Shown: positions 40,221 to 51,421 of the stretch, piece by piece
Position numbering within the stretch: position 1 is the first letter of the stretch
How the letters are laid out: each line of letters starts with the position of its first letter
NCBI RefSeq assembly: GCF_009811655.1
Contig: NZ_BGJX01000004.1
Location: 155,389 to 219,388, forward strand
DNA from: Methylosinus sp. Ce-a6
GTDB lineage: Bacteria > Pseudomonadota > Alphaproteobacteria > Rhizobiales > Beijerinckiaceae
Direction of reading: 5' to 3'
DNA: 64,000 bases
Made by a program: the position numbers and the translations under genes
The notes under the pieces: model-generated
The model's database searches: none
What the model was told of the DNA's origin: nothing
What the model saw: the letters and a program-made list of their open reading frames with translations, nothing else

Positions 40221-41654
40221 TCAGAACAGGGATTTCGCAGCGGCCGTCGCTGCTTCCACCACCGGCGCCGGATAGAGCCAGAAGCCGAGGAGGAACAGCG
40301 TCGACGCCGCGAGCACCGCGCGCAGCGACAGCGGCGAATGATCGAAGGCCGGAGCCGGATCGTCGAAATAGATGACCTTGACGACGCGCAGATAGTAGAA
40401 AGCCGAGATCGCGCTCGCCAGAACGCCGAGTATGGCGAGCGCATAGAGACCGGCGTCCACCGCCGCGAGGAAGACGTAGTATTTCGCGAAGAAACCGGCG
40501 AGCGGCGGCACGCCGGCGAGCGAGAACATCAGCATCGCCAGGAAGAAAGCCGCGGTTCCATTGTTGCGCGAGAGGCCTGAGAGATCGGCGATCTTCTCGA
40601 CCGGGCGGCCCTCGACGCGCATCTGCAGAATGGCGGCGAAGGCGCCGAGCGTCATCACCAGATAGATGGCGAGATAGATGGCGACGCCGCGCACGCCCGC
40701 CTCATTGCCGGCCGCGAGCCCGACCAGAGCGAAGCCCATATGGCCGATCGAGGAATAGGCCATCAGTCGCTTGATGTTCGTCTGGCCGATCGCCGCGAAG
40801 GCGCCGAGCAGCATCGAGGCGACGGCGATGAAGATCACGATCTGCTGCCATTGCGCGACAATGCCCGGAAAGGCGGTGACGACGATGCGCGCGGTGATCG
40901 CGACGGCCGCCATTTTCGGCGCCGAGGCGAAAAAGGCGGTGACCGGCGTCGGCGCGCCCTCATAGACGTCGGGCGTCCACATATGGAAGGGAGCCGCCGA
41001 CATTTTGAAGGCGAGACCGGCGAGCACGAAGACGAGGCCGAAAATGACGCCGAGCGGCGGCGCTCCGGTGATGGACTTGGCGACGCCGTCGAAGGAGATC
41101 GTGCCGGCGAAGCCATAGAGCAGCGAGGCGCCGTAGAGCAGCATGCCGGAGGAGAGAGCGCCGAGCACGAAATATTTGAGGCCGGCTTCCGAGGCGCGGG
41201 CGTCGTCGCGATCGAAAGCGGCCGCCACATAGAGCGCGAGCGACATCAGCTCGAGGCCGAGATAGAGGGCGATGAGATTGTCGGCGGACACGAGCAGCAA
41301 CATGCCGATCGTCGAGAGCAGCACGAGCGCCGGGAATTCGAAGTTGCCGAGACGCGCGCGCTGCAGATAGTCGCGCGACATCAAGATCGTCACCAGCGAG
41401 CCGATGAGCGTCAGCACCTTCATGAAACGCGCGAAGGCGTCGTCGACGAAGGCCCCTTCGAACAGCGAGGCTTGCGACGTCTGGCCGAAGAACAGCGCCA
41501 GAATGGCGAGGCCGATCAACCCCGCGGCGAGCTCGTTGACGAGGCCGTAGGCCCGCGTGCCGCGCCAGGCGCCGATGAGGATCAGCGCCAGAACGCCGAG
41601 GACGAGGATGGTTTCCGGCAGGAAGTGATGCGCGAGCGCGGTTGAGAACGACAT
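40221..41654 (-). CDS. nuoN: NADH dehydrogenase I subunit N
   Basis: A 477-residue antiporter-like proton-pumping subunit with about 14 helices. It shows MLLLVSADNLIALYLGLELMS, the lysine helix PDVYEGAPTPVTAFFASAPK, and SSIGHMGFALVGLAAGN. The ATG at 41654 opens with FSTALAHHFLPETILVLG; the upstream Arg-rich frame was excluded. It is the last nuo gene, 13 bases after nuoM. Confidence 0.96.
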   Translation of the reverse strand: MSFSTALAHHFLPETILVLGVLALILIGAWRGTRAYGLVNELAAGLIGLAILALFFGQTSQASLFEGAFVDDAFARFMKVLTLIGSLVTILMSRDYLQRARLGNFEFPALVLLSTIGMLLLVSADNLIALYLGLELMSLALYVAAAFDRDDARASEAGLKYFVLGALSSGMLLYGASLLYGFAGTISFDGVAKSITGAPPLGVIFGLVFVLAGLAFKMSAAPFHMWTPDVYEGAPTPVTAFFASAPKMAAVAITARIVVTAFPGIVAQWQQIVIFIAVASMLLGAFAAIGQTNIKRLMAYSSIGHMGFALVGLAAGNEAGVRGVAIYLAIYLVMTLGAFAAILQMRVEGRPVEKIADLSGLSRNNGTAAFFLAMLMFSLAGVPPLAGFFAKYYVFLAAVDAGLYALAILGVLASAISAFYYLRVVKVIYFDDPAPAFDHSPLSLRAVLAASTLFLLGFWLYPAPVVEAATAAAKSLF

Positions 41655-41667
41655 CGTCAGCGACCGA

Positions 41668-43179
41668 TCATTGAGCGGCCTGGGCGACGATTTTCGCCGC
41701 ATTGGCCAGGGCCGTGTGAGATTGCAGGAGATTGGCGACGGAAGCCGCGGACGCCTCGAGGATCGGCCCCGGCCGCACGCCGTAATAGATGGTGAGCGCG
41801 ATGAGCGGCGCGAAAATCAGCAGCTCGCGCGGCGAGAGATCGGCGATCGATTGCAGCGCCGGCTTGTCGAGCGGACCGAACACGACGCGGCGATAGAGAT
41901 AGAGCGCATAGGCCGCCGACAGGACGACGCCCGACGTCGCGAACAACGCCACCCAGCTGTTGGCGACGAAGGCGCCGGCGAGCGTCAGGAATTCGCCGAC
42001 GAAGCCGGAGGTCCCCGGCAGGCCGACATTCGCCATGGTGAAGATCATGAAGGTGACGGCGTAGAGCGGCATACGATTGACGAGGCCGCCATAGGCCGCG
42101 ACCTCGCGCGTGTGCATGCGGTCGTAGATCACGCCGACGCAGAGGAACAGCGCGCCGGAAACGAAGCCGTGCGAGATCATCAGGAACATCGCGCCCTGCA
42201 CGCCCTGAGGCGTCAGCGTGAACAGTCCCATGGTGACGAAGCCCATATGCGCGACCGAGGAATAGGCGATGAGCTTCTTTATGTCCTCCTGCACCAGCGC
42301 GACGAGCGAGGTGTAGATGACGGCGATGACGGAGAGCGCATAGACGAGCGCCGCGAAATCGGCCGAGGCGTCCGGGAACATGGGCAGCGAGAAGCGGATA
42401 AATCCATAGCCGCCCATTTTCAGCAGGATGGCGGCGAGGATCACGGAGCCCGCGGTCGGCGCCTCGACATGGGCGTCGGGCAGCCAGGTATGGACCGGCC
42501 ACATGGGCATCTTCACCGCGAAGGAGGCGAAGAAGGCGAGCCAGAGCCAGGTCTGCATGGCGGGCGGGAACTGCGTCTCGAGCAGAGTGGCGATGTCGGT
42601 CGTGCCGGTCTTGCCATAGATCGCCAATATGGCGATCAGCATCAGCAGCGAGCCGGCGAGCGTATAGAGGAAGAATTTGAAGCTCGCATAGACGCGCCTT
42701 TTGCCGCCCCAAATGCCGATGATGAGGAACATCGGAATGAGGCCGCCCTCGAAGAAGAGATAGAAGAGCACGAGATCGAGCGCGCAGAACACGCCGATCA
42801 TCAGCGTCTCGAGCACGAGGAAGGCGACGAGATATTCCTTCAGCCGGAACTTCACCGAGTCCCAGGAGGCGAGAATGGCGAAGGGCGTCAGAAAGGTCGT
42901 CAGCAGGACGAAGGGCATGGAGAAGCCGTCGACGCCGAGCTTGTAGGTGAGACCGGAGCCGAACCACGCCTTCTGCTCGACGAGCTGAAAAGCCGCGCTC
43001 GCCGTGTCGAAGCGACCCCAGGCGACCAGCGAGAGCAGGAAGACGACGATCGTCGTCAGCAGCGCCGCCCATTTGGCGTTGCGCAGCGTCGCCTCGCTCT
43101 CGCCTTTCAAGGTGAGGATGAAGGCCGCGCCGACGAGCGGCAGAAAGGTCAGGCCCGTGAGAATGCCGAAACCGAACAT
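41668..43179 (-). CDS. nuoM: NADH dehydrogenase I subunit M
   Basis: A 503-residue antiporter-like membrane subunit with about 14 helices and the markers [40 protein letters not shown] (with the key Glu), and [20 protein letters not shown]. The start at 43179 shares one base with the nuoL stop (TGATG). The adjacent longer overlapping frame is an arginine-rich shadow. It pumps protons as part of the membrane arm. Confidence 0.96.
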   Translation of the reverse strand: MFGFGILTGLTFLPLVGAAFILTLKGESEATLRNAKWAALLTTIVVFLLSLVAWGRFDTASAAFQLVEQKAWFGSGLTYKLGVDGFSMPFVLLTTFLTPFAILASWDSVKFRLKEYLVAFLVLETLMIGVFCALDLVLFYLFFEGGLIPMFLIIGIWGGKRRVYASFKFFLYTLAGSLLMLIAILAIYGKTGTTDIATLLETQFPPAMQTWLWLAFFASFAVKMPMWPVHTWLPDAHVEAPTAGSVILAAILLKMGGYGFIRFSLPMFPDASADFAALVYALSVIAVIYTSLVALVQEDIKKLIAYSSVAHMGFVTMGLFTLTPQGVQGAMFLMISHGFVSGALFLCVGVIYDRMHTREVAAYGGLVNRMPLYAVTFMIFTMANVGLPGTSGFVGEFLTLAGAFVANSWVALFATSGVVLSAAYALYLYRRVVFGPLDKPALQSIADLSPRELLIFAPLIALTIYYGVRPGPILEASAASVANLLQSHTALANAAKIVAQAAQ

Positions 43180-45221
43180 CAGCGCAGACCTCCCGCGACG
43201 AACCAGGTGACGACCGCCGCGACGCCGATCAGCATGGCGAAGGCGTAGTGATAGACATAGCCGGTCTGAAGCTTCACCGCGAGGCGCGCGCCGTCGACGA
43301 CGCGGGCGGCGACGCCGTCGGGGCCGAGCCCGTCGATGATGCGGCCATCGCCGCCCTTCCACAGCAGCCTTCCGAGCGCGAAGGCCGGCCGCACGAAGAT
43401 CGCGTCATAGAGCTCGTCGAAATACCATTTGTTGAGCAGGAAGCGATAGAGCCGCGGGAAGGCCTGAGCGATCTTCTGCGCCGTGCCCGGCGCGAGCTGA
43501 TAGACGAACAGCGCGACGAGGAAGCCGAGGATCATCATCACCGTCGCGGCATAGGAGACCCAATGCGGGATTTCATGCATCGCGTGCAGAATGTGGTTCT
43601 CGTGGCCGGTGAACAGCGCGCCCTTCCAGAACTCGTCATAGGCGTGGCCGGCGAAGTCTCCCATGAACACGGCGCCCGCGACCACCGCTCCTGCCGCTAG
43701 CACGGCGAGCGGGATCAGCATGACGAGCGGCGATTCGTGCGGCGCATGATGGCCGTGGCCATGCGAGTCGTGAGCATGATCGTCGCCATGGGCGTCAGCA
43801 TGCGCGTGATCGTCGTGGTCATGGGCCGCATGGGCGTCGCCATGAACCTCCTTCGCCTTGCCGAAGAAAGTCATGAAGACGAGACGCCAGGAATAGAAGG
43901 AAGTAAGGCCCGCCGCGACGACAGTCGAGACGAAGGCCAGATAGGCGACGCTGCGATGCTCGCCCGCGGCGAAGGCGGCCTCGATGATCGCGTCCTTGGA
44001 GAAGAAGCCGGCGAAGCCGAGCTCCGTCCCCGGAATACCGACGCCGGTCAGCGCGAGAGTCCCGATCGTCATCATGGCGAAGGTGAAGGGAATCTTGTTC
44101 CACAGCCCGCCCATGTTGCGCATGTCCTGCTCGTGATGCATCGCATGGATGACCGAGCCCGCGCCGAGGAACAGCAGCGCCTTGAAGAAGGCGTGGGTGA
44201 AGAGGTGGAACACGCCGAGCGAATAGGCGCCGACGCCTTCGGCCACGAACATATAGCCGAGCTGCGAGCAGGTCGAATAGGCGATGACTCGCTTGATGTC
44301 GTTCTGCACCAGGCCGATCGTCGCCGCAAAAAAAGCGGTGATCGCGCCGATGAGCGTGACGAAGGCGAGCGTGTCGGGCGCATATTCGAAGATCGGCGAC
44401 AGGCGCGCGACCATGAAGACGCCGGCAGTCACCATGGTGGCGGCGTGGATGAGCGCGGAGACCGGCGTCGGGCCCTCCATCGCGTCCGGCAGCCAGGTGT
44501 GCAGCAGGAATTGCGCGGATTTGCCCATGGCGCCGGTGAACAGCAGGAAGGTCGCGAGCGTCAGCGCGTCGAAATCGGCGCCGAACACATGGATCTTATG
44601 CCCGGCGATGCCGGGAACGGCGGCGAAGACCTGCTCGAAGCCGACCGACTGCGTGAGCTGGAAGACGAGGAAGATGCCGAGCGCGAAGCCGAAGTCGCCG
44701 ACGCGGTTGACGACGAAGGCCTTGATGGCGGCCGCGTTGGCCGAAGGCTTCTGATACCAGAAGCCGATGAGGAGGTAGGACGCGAGGCCGACGCCCTCCC
44801 AGCCGAAGAACATCTGGACGAGATTGTCGGCCGTCACCAGCGTCAGCATGGCGAAGGTGAAGAGCGACAGATAGCCGAAGAAGCGCGGACGGTCCGGATC
44901 TTCATGCATATAGCCGATCGAATAGAAATGCACGAGCGCCGAGACGGTGGTGACGACGATCAGCATCACCGCCGTCAGCGTGTCGACGCGCAGCGCCCAA
45001 TCGACGCTGAGCTTGCCCGAAGCGAACCAATTGCCGAGCACAGCCGTGCTGGCGTGGCCATGGCCGAGCCCCACATCGAAAAACACGATCCAGGAGAAGC
45101 CGCAGGCGATGAACAAAAGCGTCGTCGTCACGAGCTCGGAGCCGCGCGCGCCGATGCGCCCCCCGAGAATACCCGCGACGAGAAAGCCGATGAGCGGCAG
45201 GAAGACGATTGCTTGGATCAT
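43179..45221 (-). CDS. nuoL: NADH dehydrogenase I subunit L with a histidine-rich insertion
   Basis: A 680-residue proton-pumping subunit with the expected [40 protein letters not shown] and long C-terminal lateral helix ending near the tail. Between about residues 458 and 498, in a loop, it carries a run dominated by His, Asp and Ala (14 His in under 40 residues, e.g. [19 protein letters not shown]), which accounts for part of the length above the family's usual size. The insertion might bind metal or be neutral. It lies 6 bases after nuoK. Confidence 0.96.
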   Translation of the reverse strand: MIQAIVFLPLIGFLVAGILGGRIGARGSELVTTTLLFIACGFSWIVFFDVGLGHGHASTAVLGNWFASGKLSVDWALRVDTLTAVMLIVVTTVSALVHFYSIGYMHEDPDRPRFFGYLSLFTFAMLTLVTADNLVQMFFGWEGVGLASYLLIGFWYQKPSANAAAIKAFVVNRVGDFGFALGIFLVFQLTQSVGFEQVFAAVPGIAGHKIHVFGADFDALTLATFLLFTGAMGKSAQFLLHTWLPDAMEGPTPVSALIHAATMVTAGVFMVARLSPIFEYAPDTLAFVTLIGAITAFFAATIGLVQNDIKRVIAYSTCSQLGYMFVAEGVGAYSLGVFHLFTHAFFKALLFLGAGSVIHAMHHEQDMRNMGGLWNKIPFTFAMMTIGTLALTGVGIPGTELGFAGFFSKDAIIEAAFAAGEHRSVAYLAFVSTVVAAGLTSFYSWRLVFMTFFGKAKEVHGDAHAAHDHDDHAHADAHGDDHAHDSHGHGHHAPHESPLVMLIPLAVLAAGAVVAGAVFMGDFAGHAYDEFWKGALFTGHENHILHAMHEIPHWVSYAATVMMILGFLVALFVYQLAPGTAQKIAQAFPRLYRFLLNKWYFDELYDAIFVRPAFALGRLLWKGGDGRIIDGLGPDGVAARVVDGARLAVKLQTGYVYHYAFAMLIGVAAVVTWFVAGGLR

Positions 45222-45227
45222 CGGCGC

Positions 45228-45536
45228 TCAGCCCTTCAGAGAGTTGATGTCCTCGACCGCGATGGTGCCGCGGTTGCGGAAATAGGTGACGAGAATGGCG
45301 AGGCCGATGGCCGCCTCCGCCGCCGCCACCGTGAGGATGAACAAAGCGAAGACCTGTCCGGTCAGATCGCCGAGCGAGGCCGAGAAGGCCACGAGATTGA
45401 TGTTGACCGAGAGCAGGATCAATTCGACCGACATCAAGATGATGATGATGTTCTTGCGGTTGAGGATGATGCCCGCGACGCCGAGCGTGAACAGGATCGC
45501 CGCGACGACGAGATAATGGGTGAGGCCGACGACCAT
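45228..45536 (-). CDS. nuoK: NADH dehydrogenase I subunit K
   Basis: A 102-residue protein with three membrane helices. It contains the conserved [20 protein letters not shown] with the functional Glu, and the second Glu in [19 protein letters not shown]. It forms part of the proton path beside NuoJ. It follows nuoJ after 12 bases. Confidence 0.97.
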   Translation of the reverse strand: MVVGLTHYLVVAAILFTLGVAGIILNRKNIIIILMSVELILLSVNINLVAFSASLGDLTGQVFALFILTVAAAEAAIGLAILVTYFRNRGTIAVEDINSLKG

Positions 45537-45548
45537 TGCTGCTTTCCC

Positions 45549-46151
45549 TCAGACGCCCGCCCGCGAGGGCACTTTCTTGATCTCGATGACATTGTCGCGC
45601 GTGCGCGCGTTCTGCTCCTCGATCTTCTGCCGCTTGACGCCGGGCCGGTGATGCAGCGTCAGCACGATCGCGCCGATCATGGCGGTGAGCAGCACCAGGG
45701 CCGAAGCCTGGAAGAACAGGAAATATTTGGTGTAGAGCAGCTGGCCGAGCGCCGCCGTATTGGAGACCCCCGCCGCGATGGGCGCGGCGGCCGCCTCCTT
45801 CGCGCCGGGCGCGCTCTGCCAGCCGAGCGCGACGAGGCCGAGCTCGCCGAGCACCACCGCGCCGACGGCCGCGCCGATCGGCAGATATTTGGTGAAGCCC
45901 TGGCGCAGCTCGGCGAAGTCGACGTCGAGCATCATCACCACGAAAAGGAAGAGCACGGCGACCGCGCCGACATAGACGACGACGAGGATCATGGCGAGGA
46001 ATTCGGCCCCGGCGAGCAGGAACAACCCGGCGCCATTGACGAAGGCGAGGATGAGATAGAGCACCGAATGGACCGGATTGCGCGAGACGATCACCGCGAA
46101 AGCCGATGCGATCAGCACCGCCGAGAAAAGATAGAAGAATGCCACAGCCAC
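45549..46151 (-). CDS. nuoJ: NADH dehydrogenase I subunit J
   Basis: A 200-residue membrane protein with five helices, including FAVIVSRNPVHSVLYLILAF and LAMILVVVYVGAVAVLFLFV containing the pi-bulge region. A GTG start at 46151 (or GTG 46145) fits the family N terminus VAFFYLFSAVLIAS and has AGAGG upstream at a suitable distance; the longer frame begins with unrelated Arg/Ser-rich sequence. It lies 49 bases after nuoI. Confidence 0.93.
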   Translation of the reverse strand: MAVAFFYLFSAVLIASAFAVIVSRNPVHSVLYLILAFVNGAGLFLLAGAEFLAMILVVVYVGAVAVLFLFVVMMLDVDFAELRQGFTKYLPIGAAVGAVVLGELGLVALGWQSAPGAKEAAAAPIAAGVSNTAALGQLLYTKYFLFFQASALVLLTAMIGAIVLTLHHRPGVKRQKIEEQNARTRDNVIEIKKVPSRAGV

Positions 46152-46200
46152 TTTGTCGTCCTCTCTCGAGCGTCTCGTTGCGTTTGGCTCTCGTTCGTTC

Positions 46201-46689
46201 TCAGCGATAGGGAGCGTCGAGCGCGATGTTGCGGGCGATCTCGCGCTCCCAGCGCGCGCCATTCTCGAGCAGGCGCTCCTTATTGTAGTAGAGCTCCTCG
46301 CGCGTCTCGACGGCGAACTCCTGGTTCGGGCCCTCGACGATGGCGTCCACCGGGCAGGCCTCCTGACAGAAGCCGCAATAGATGCATTTCACCATGTCGA
46401 TGTCGTAGCGCGTCGTGCGGCGCGTGCCGTCATTGCGGCGCGGGCCCGCTTCGATGGTGATCGCCTGCGCCGGGCAGATCGCTTCGCAGAGCTTGCAGGC
46501 GATGCAGCGCTCCTCGCCGTTGGGATAGCGACGCAGCGCATGCTCGCCGCGGAAGCGCGGGGAGATCGGGTTCTTCTCATGCGGATAGTTCAGCGTCGCC
46601 TTCGGCTTGAAGAAGTAGCGCATCGACAGGAAGAAGGCGGCGATGAACTCGGTCAGAAAGAGCGACTTCGCTGCTTGGTCGAGCTTCAT
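46201..46689 (-). CDS. nuoI: NADH dehydrogenase I subunit I
   Basis: A 162-residue ferredoxin-like subunit with two 4Fe-4S sites, [16 protein letters not shown] and [16 protein letters not shown], which carry electrons toward the quinone site (N6a and N6b clusters). Normal length for Alphaproteobacteria; ends [15 protein letters not shown]. It lies 12 bases after nuoH. Confidence 0.98.
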   Translation of the reverse strand: MKLDQAAKSLFLTEFIAAFFLSMRYFFKPKATLNYPHEKNPISPRFRGEHALRRYPNGEERCIACKLCEAICPAQAITIEAGPRRNDGTRRTTRYDIDMVKCIYCGFCQEACPVDAIVEGPNQEFAVETREELYYNKERLLENGARWEREIARNIALDAPYR

Positions 46690-46701
46690 GACGTCACTCC
46701 C

Positions 46702-47721
46702 TTAATTCGCGCCCGCCGAGCCGGCGAATTGCAGCACGGCCGCGACGAGGATGACCATGACGAGCGAGATGGGCAGGAAGACCTTCCAGCCGAGCCGCAT
46801 GAGCTGGTCGTAGCGATAGCGCGGCACGAAGGCCTTCACCATGGCGAAGAAGAAGAAGAAGAAGGTCACCTTCAACACGAACCACACCGCGCCCGGCACC
46901 AGTGTGAGCGGCGCGATATTCGCCGGCGGCAGCCAGCCGCCGAAGAAGAGGATCGTCAGCAGCGCGCACATGGTCAGGATGGCGACATATTCGCCGAGCA
47001 TGAACAGCATGTAGGGCGTCGCCGAATATTCGATCATGAAGCCCGCGACGAGCTCCGACTCCGCCTCGACGAGATCGAAAGGCGGACGGTTCGTCTCGGC
47101 CAGAGCCGAAATGAAGAAGATGACGAACATCGGCAGCAGGCGCAGCCAATACCAGCCGAGAATTCCATATTGCGTATCCTGCGCGCGCACGATCTCGGTG
47201 AGATTGAGCGAGCCGGCGCAGAGCAGAACGGTGATGATGACGAAGCCGATCGAGACCTCGTAGGACACCATCTGCGCCGCCGAGCGCAGCGCCGACAGGA
47301 AGGGATATTTCGAGTTGGACGCCCATCCGCCCATGATGATGCCATAGACGCCGAGCGAGGAGATGGCGAAAATATAGAGAATGCCGACATTGAGATCGGC
47401 GACCGCCCAGCCGTCGGCGACCGGGATCACCGCCCAGGCCGCGACCGCGAGCATCGCCGTGACGAAGGGCGCGAGCAGAAACACGCCCTTGTTCGCCGTG
47501 TCGGGGATCACCGGCTCCTTGAGCACGAATTTGAGCATGTCGGCGAAGCTCTGGAGCAGGCCCCAGGGTCCGACGACATTGGGACCGCGGCGCAGCTGCA
47601 CGGCGGCCCAGACCTTGCGGTCGATGTAGATCGCATAAGCGAGGTAGATCAGCAGAGCGACGGTGAGAACGACGCTCTTCACGATGATCAGGAGAAGGTT
47701 CAGCAGCCAGCCGTCGATCAC
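46702..47721 (-). CDS. nuoH: NADH dehydrogenase I subunit H
   Basis: A 339-residue membrane subunit with eight helices that helps form the quinone chamber. Signature segments are [34 protein letters not shown] and [20 protein letters not shown] with the conserved acidic residues. Starts 10 bases after the nuoG stop. Confidence 0.98.
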   Translation of the reverse strand: MIDGWLLNLLLIIVKSVVLTVALLIYLAYAIYIDRKVWAAVQLRRGPNVVGPWGLLQSFADMLKFVLKEPVIPDTANKGVFLLAPFVTAMLAVAAWAVIPVADGWAVADLNVGILYIFAISSLGVYGIIMGGWASNSKYPFLSALRSAAQMVSYEVSIGFVIITVLLCAGSLNLTEIVRAQDTQYGILGWYWLRLLPMFVIFFISALAETNRPPFDLVEAESELVAGFMIEYSATPYMLFMLGEYVAILTMCALLTILFFGGWLPPANIAPLTLVPGAVWFVLKVTFFFFFFAMVKAFVPRYRYDQLMRLGWKVFLPISLVMVILVAAVLQFAGSAGAN

Positions 47722-47731
47722 GTCCTTGCTC

Positions 47732-49795
47732 CTATTCCGCCGCTCGGCTGAGACGGCCCTGCGTCAGCGCCGAACATTCCGCCATTGTGGCGGAGGCGCG
47801 CGCGATCGGATTGGTGAGATAGAAATCGGCGATCGCGGGGACGAAATCATCCTTCCAAGCCGTCGCCGGCTGCAGCGCCACCGCCTCGAGATCGGCGGCC
47901 GAGGCCGGCGTGATCTGGTCGAGCCGCAGAAGATGCGGATGCGCCTCGCCGAGCTTGGCGCGCAGCTGCTTTTGCGAATCGAAGGGCAGAGGCGCGCCGA
48001 GGGCGCCGGAGAGAGCGCGCAGGATCGCCCAATCCTCGCGCGCGTCGCCCGGCGGGAAGGCGGCGCGCAGCGCCTCCTGCACACGGCCTTCCGTATTCAC
48101 ATAGAGCCCGAATTTTTCCGTATAGGCCGCGCCCGGCAGGATGACGTCGGCGCGATGCGCGCCCTTGTCGCCATGGGTGCCGATATAGACGACGAAGGCG
48201 CCGGGCTCGACCGCGATCTCGTCCGCGCCGAGATTGAAGACGAGCTCGAGCGCGCCGGCCTTGGCGATGTCCGCCGCCTCGAGGCCGCCCTGCCCCGGCG
48301 TGAAACCGAGATCGAGCGCGCCGACGCGCGACGCCGCCGTATGCAGCACGCTGAAGCCGTTCCAGCCCTCGGAGAGACCGCCATGCTTCTTCGCGGCCTG
48401 GGCGGCGAGCGCCAGAATGGCGCGGCCGTCGGCGCGCGTCAGCGCGCCCTGCCCGATCAGCACGATGCGCTTCGACGCGCCGGTCGGCGCGCTCTCGATG
48501 AAGCGCGCCAGCGCGTCCGGTCCGGCGCCGAGATAGTCGTAGCCGTAAGTGAGATCGGCCCTCTCGCCGATGACCGAGATGGGAAAATCGCCCTTCAGCC
48601 AACGCTTGCGGATGCGCGCATTGAGCACGGGCGCTTCCTTGCGCGGATTGGAGCCGATGACGAGCAGCGAATCCGCTTCATCGACGCCCGCGATCGTGGC
48701 GTTGAAGAGATAAGAAGCGCGGCCGAAGCGCGGATCGAGCTTGGCCCCGTCCTGGCGCGCGTCGAGATGGACGCTGCCCAGCCCCTCGACGAGGAGCTTC
48801 AGCGCGAAGATTTCCTCGAGCGCGGCGAGATCGCCGACCAGCGCGCCGATCTTTTCCGCCGGCGTCGCCTTCGCCTTGGCGGCGACGGCGGCGAGCGCCT
48901 CCTGCCAGGAGGCCGGGCGCAAGCGGCCGTTCTCGCGAATATAGGGACGGTCGAGACGCTGCGCCTTCAGGCCGTCGACGATCTGACGGGTCTTGTCCGA
49001 GATCCACTCCTCGTTCACCGCCTCGTTGAGGCGCGGCAGGATGCGGATCACCTCGCGGCCGCGCGCGTCGACGCGGATCGCGGAACCCAGCGCGTCCTGC
49101 ACGTCGATCGTCTCGGTCTTCTGATATTCCCACGGACGCGCGCGGAAATTCTGCGGCTTGGGAAGCAGCGCGCCGACGGGACAGAGATCGGTCACATTGC
49201 CCTGCAGCTCGGAGGTCATCGCCGTCTGCAGATAGGTGGTGATCTCCATATCCTCGCCGCGGCCGATCGCGCCCATGTCGCTGGTGCCGGCGATCTCCGC
49301 CGTGAAGCGCACGCAGCGTGTGCAATGAATGCAGCGGTTCATCGCCGTCTTGACGAGCGGCCCGATATATTTGTCCTCGACCGCGCGCTTGTTCTCGGAA
49401 TAGCGGGAGCTGTCGCCGCCGAAGGCGAGCGCCTGATCCTGCAAGTCGCATTCGCCGCCCTGATCGCAGATCGGACAGTCGAGCGGATGGTTGACGAGCA
49501 GAAACTCCATCACGCCTTCGCGCGCCTTCTTCACCATGGGCGATTTGGTGAAGACTTCCGGCGGCGCGCCGTCCGGGCCGGGACGCAGATCCTTCACGGC
49601 GACGGCGCAGGAAGCCTGCGGCTTGGGCGGGCCGCCCTTCACCTCGACGAGACACATGCGGCAATTGCCGGCGATCGACAGACGCTCGTGGAAGCAGAAG
49701 CGCGGCACCTCGGCGCCGGCCTCCTCGCAGGCCTGCAGCAGCGTATATTCGGCCGGAACGTCGACCTCGACGCCATCGACGAGAATTCTGGTCAC
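47732..49795 (-). CDS. nuoG: NADH dehydrogenase I subunit G
   Basis: A 687-residue iron-sulfur subunit. It has the N-terminal 2Fe-2S ligands ([18 protein letters not shown] and CRMCLVE), the His-coordinated site before [14 protein letters not shown], the 4Fe-4S site [11 protein letters not shown], then a molybdopterin-oxidoreductase-like domain without active molybdenum binding. Its ATG overlaps the stop of the small coiled-coil gene (ATGA), so that gene, not nuoF, is its direct translational neighbour. Confidence 0.97.
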   Translation of the reverse strand: MTRILVDGVEVDVPAEYTLLQACEEAGAEVPRFCFHERLSIAGNCRMCLVEVKGGPPKPQASCAVAVKDLRPGPDGAPPEVFTKSPMVKKAREGVMEFLLVNHPLDCPICDQGGECDLQDQALAFGGDSSRYSENKRAVEDKYIGPLVKTAMNRCIHCTRCVRFTAEIAGTSDMGAIGRGEDMEITTYLQTAMTSELQGNVTDLCPVGALLPKPQNFRARPWEYQKTETIDVQDALGSAIRVDARGREVIRILPRLNEAVNEEWISDKTRQIVDGLKAQRLDRPYIRENGRLRPASWQEALAAVAAKAKATPAEKIGALVGDLAALEEIFALKLLVEGLGSVHLDARQDGAKLDPRFGRASYLFNATIAGVDEADSLLVIGSNPRKEAPVLNARIRKRWLKGDFPISVIGERADLTYGYDYLGAGPDALARFIESAPTGASKRIVLIGQGALTRADGRAILALAAQAAKKHGGLSEGWNGFSVLHTAASRVGALDLGFTPGQGGLEAADIAKAGALELVFNLGADEIAVEPGAFVVYIGTHGDKGAHRADVILPGAAYTEKFGLYVNTEGRVQEALRAAFPPGDAREDWAILRALSGALGAPLPFDSQKQLRAKLGEAHPHLLRLDQITPASAADLEAVALQPATAWKDDFVPAIADFYLTNPIARASATMAECSALTQGRLSRAAE

Positions 49796-50103
49796 TTGGC
49801 CTTCTCCAACCTCTCGACGCGCTCGCGCAAATCGGCGATCTGCGTCTCGATCTTCTTCTTCCGCTCGCTCGCGTCGACCGCGAAACCAAGAGCAGTCATC
49901 GTCGACTCGCGCAGCATTTCGCCGCGATCCTCCAGAAAGTCGAGCTTCAGCGTGTGACTGTCCTGAACGACGCGCAGCCCTCGAATATCTTCCTTGATCC
50001 CGCGCTGGCCCTCCCGCAGCTCGCTCAGCTCCTCCCGAATGCTCCGAATGTCGGCGCGCATCTCGCGAAGCAGCTCCAGAACGAGAGTCTCCGGCTCGGC
50101 CAT
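49792..50103 (-). CDS. Small coiled-coil protein inside the nuo operon
   Basis: A 103-residue, strongly charged protein that is almost entirely helical with heptad-like spacing ([40 protein letters not shown] and [19 protein letters not shown]). It has no membrane helix, no signal and no known enzyme motif. It lies between nuoF (6 bases) and nuoG (4-base overlap) and so is made with complex I. Similar short coiled-coil proteins are often annotated as hypothetical; here a role in complex I assembly or stability is possible but unproven. Confidence 0.75.
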   Translation of the reverse strand: MAEPETLVLELLREMRADIRSIREELSELREGQRGIKEDIRGLRVVQDSHTLKLDFLEDRGEMLRESTMTALGFAVDASERKKKIETQIADLRERVERLEKAK

Positions 50104-50109
50104 CGATCT

Positions 50110-51414
50110 CTACTCCGCCGCCACGCGCACCGGATCGGGATGCGGATTGGCCGCATAGCGGTCGATGCGCTTCTCTATCTCCCCACGGAAATGATTGATG
50201 AGGCCCTGGATCGGCCAGGCCGCCGCATCGCCGAGCGCGCAGATCGTGTGACCCTCGATCTGTTTCGACACGTCGAACAGCATGTCGATCTCGCGCTTAT
50301 GGGCGCGGCCTTCCGCCATGCGGGTGACGACGCGCCACATCCAGCCCGTGCCCTCGCGGCAGGGCGTGCATTGGCCGCAGCTCTCATGCTTGTAGAAATA
50401 AGAGATGCGGGCGATGGCGCGAATGATGTCGGTCGATTTGTCCATGACGATGACCGCCGCCGTGCCGAGGCCGGAGCCGAGCTTGACGAGGCTGTCGAAA
50501 TCCATCGGACAGTCGATGATCTGATCCGCAGGCACGAGCCGCACCGAGGAGCCGCCGGGAATGACGGCGAGCAGATTGTCCGAGCCGCCGCGCACGCCGC
50601 CGCAATGGCGGTCGACGAGCTCGCGGAAGGGAATGGACATCGCCTCTTCCACATTGCACGGCTTGTTCACATGGCCGGAAATGGAGAAGAGCTTGGTGCC
50701 CGTATTATTGGGCTTGCCGATGCCGGCGAACCAGCTCGCGCCACGGCGCAGAATGGTCGGCGCGACGGCGATGGATTCGACATTGTTGACGGTGGTCGGG
50801 CAGCCATAGAGGCCGACATTGGCCGGGAACGGCGGCTTCAGGCGCGGCATTCCCTTCTTGCCCTCGAGGCTCTCGATCAGCGCCGTCTCCTCGCCGCAGA
50901 TATAGGCGCCGGCGCCGTGATGCACGTAGAGGTCGAAGGGATAGCCGTGAATATTGTCCTTGCCGATGAGCCGCGCCTCATAGGCCTCGTCGATCGCCTT
51001 CTGCAGCGCGACGCGCTCGGCGATGAACTCGCCGCGCACGTAAATGTAGGAGGCGTGCGCGCCCATGGCGAAGGAAGCGATCAGCGCGCCCTCGATCAGC
51101 GTCTGCGGATCGTTGCGCATGATCTCGCGATCCTTGCAGGTGCCGGGCTCCGACTCGTCGGCGTTGATGACGAGATAGGAGGGACGCGCCGGATCGGGCG
51201 TCTTGGGCATGAAGGACCATTTGAGGCCGGTGGAGAAGCCGGCGCCGCCGCGTCCGCGCAGCCCCGAATCCTTCATCTCCTGAATGATCTTGTCGCGGCC
51301 GAGCGCGAGCAGCGCCTTGGTGTTGTCCCAGGCGCCGCGCGAGCGCGCTCCGGCGAGGCTCTTGTCGCCTATGCCATAGAGGTTCGTGAAAATGCGATCT
51401 TTATCGGCGAGCAT
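50110..51414 (-). CDS. nuoF: NADH dehydrogenase I subunit F
   Basis: A 434-residue flavoprotein that takes electrons from NADH. It has the FMN site [18 protein letters not shown], the NADH-binding [18 protein letters not shown], and the 4Fe-4S ligands [12 protein letters not shown] with a later Cys in [13 protein letters not shown]. The ATG at 51414 begins [13 protein letters not shown], the family N terminus. It follows nuoE after 7 bases. Confidence 0.98.
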   Translation of the reverse strand: MLADKDRIFTNLYGIGDKSLAGARSRGAWDNTKALLALGRDKIIQEMKDSGLRGRGGAGFSTGLKWSFMPKTPDPARPSYLVINADESEPGTCKDREIMRNDPQTLIEGALIASFAMGAHASYIYVRGEFIAERVALQKAIDEAYEARLIGKDNIHGYPFDLYVHHGAGAYICGEETALIESLEGKKGMPRLKPPFPANVGLYGCPTTVNNVESIAVAPTILRRGASWFAGIGKPNNTGTKLFSISGHVNKPCNVEEAMSIPFRELVDRHCGGVRGGSDNLLAVIPGGSSVRLVPADQIIDCPMDFDSLVKLGSGLGTAAVIVMDKSTDIIRAIARISYFYKHESCGQCTPCREGTGWMWRVVTRMAEGRAHKREIDMLFDVSKQIEGHTICALGDAAAWPIQGLINHFRGEIEKRIDRYAANPHPDPVRVAAE

Positions 51415-51421
51415 TTCTAGT

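Noticed and set aside
43727..43848. Possible CRISPR-like or short tandem DNA repeat
   Set aside because: The CAT/GTG periodicity is the coding of a His/Asp-rich loop in NuoL; there are no spacers or constant repeats.
43737..46460. 907-codon plus-strand open frame opposite nuoL-nuoI
   Set aside because: Antisense of conserved complex I genes; Asp/Glu/Arg/His-rich nonsense.
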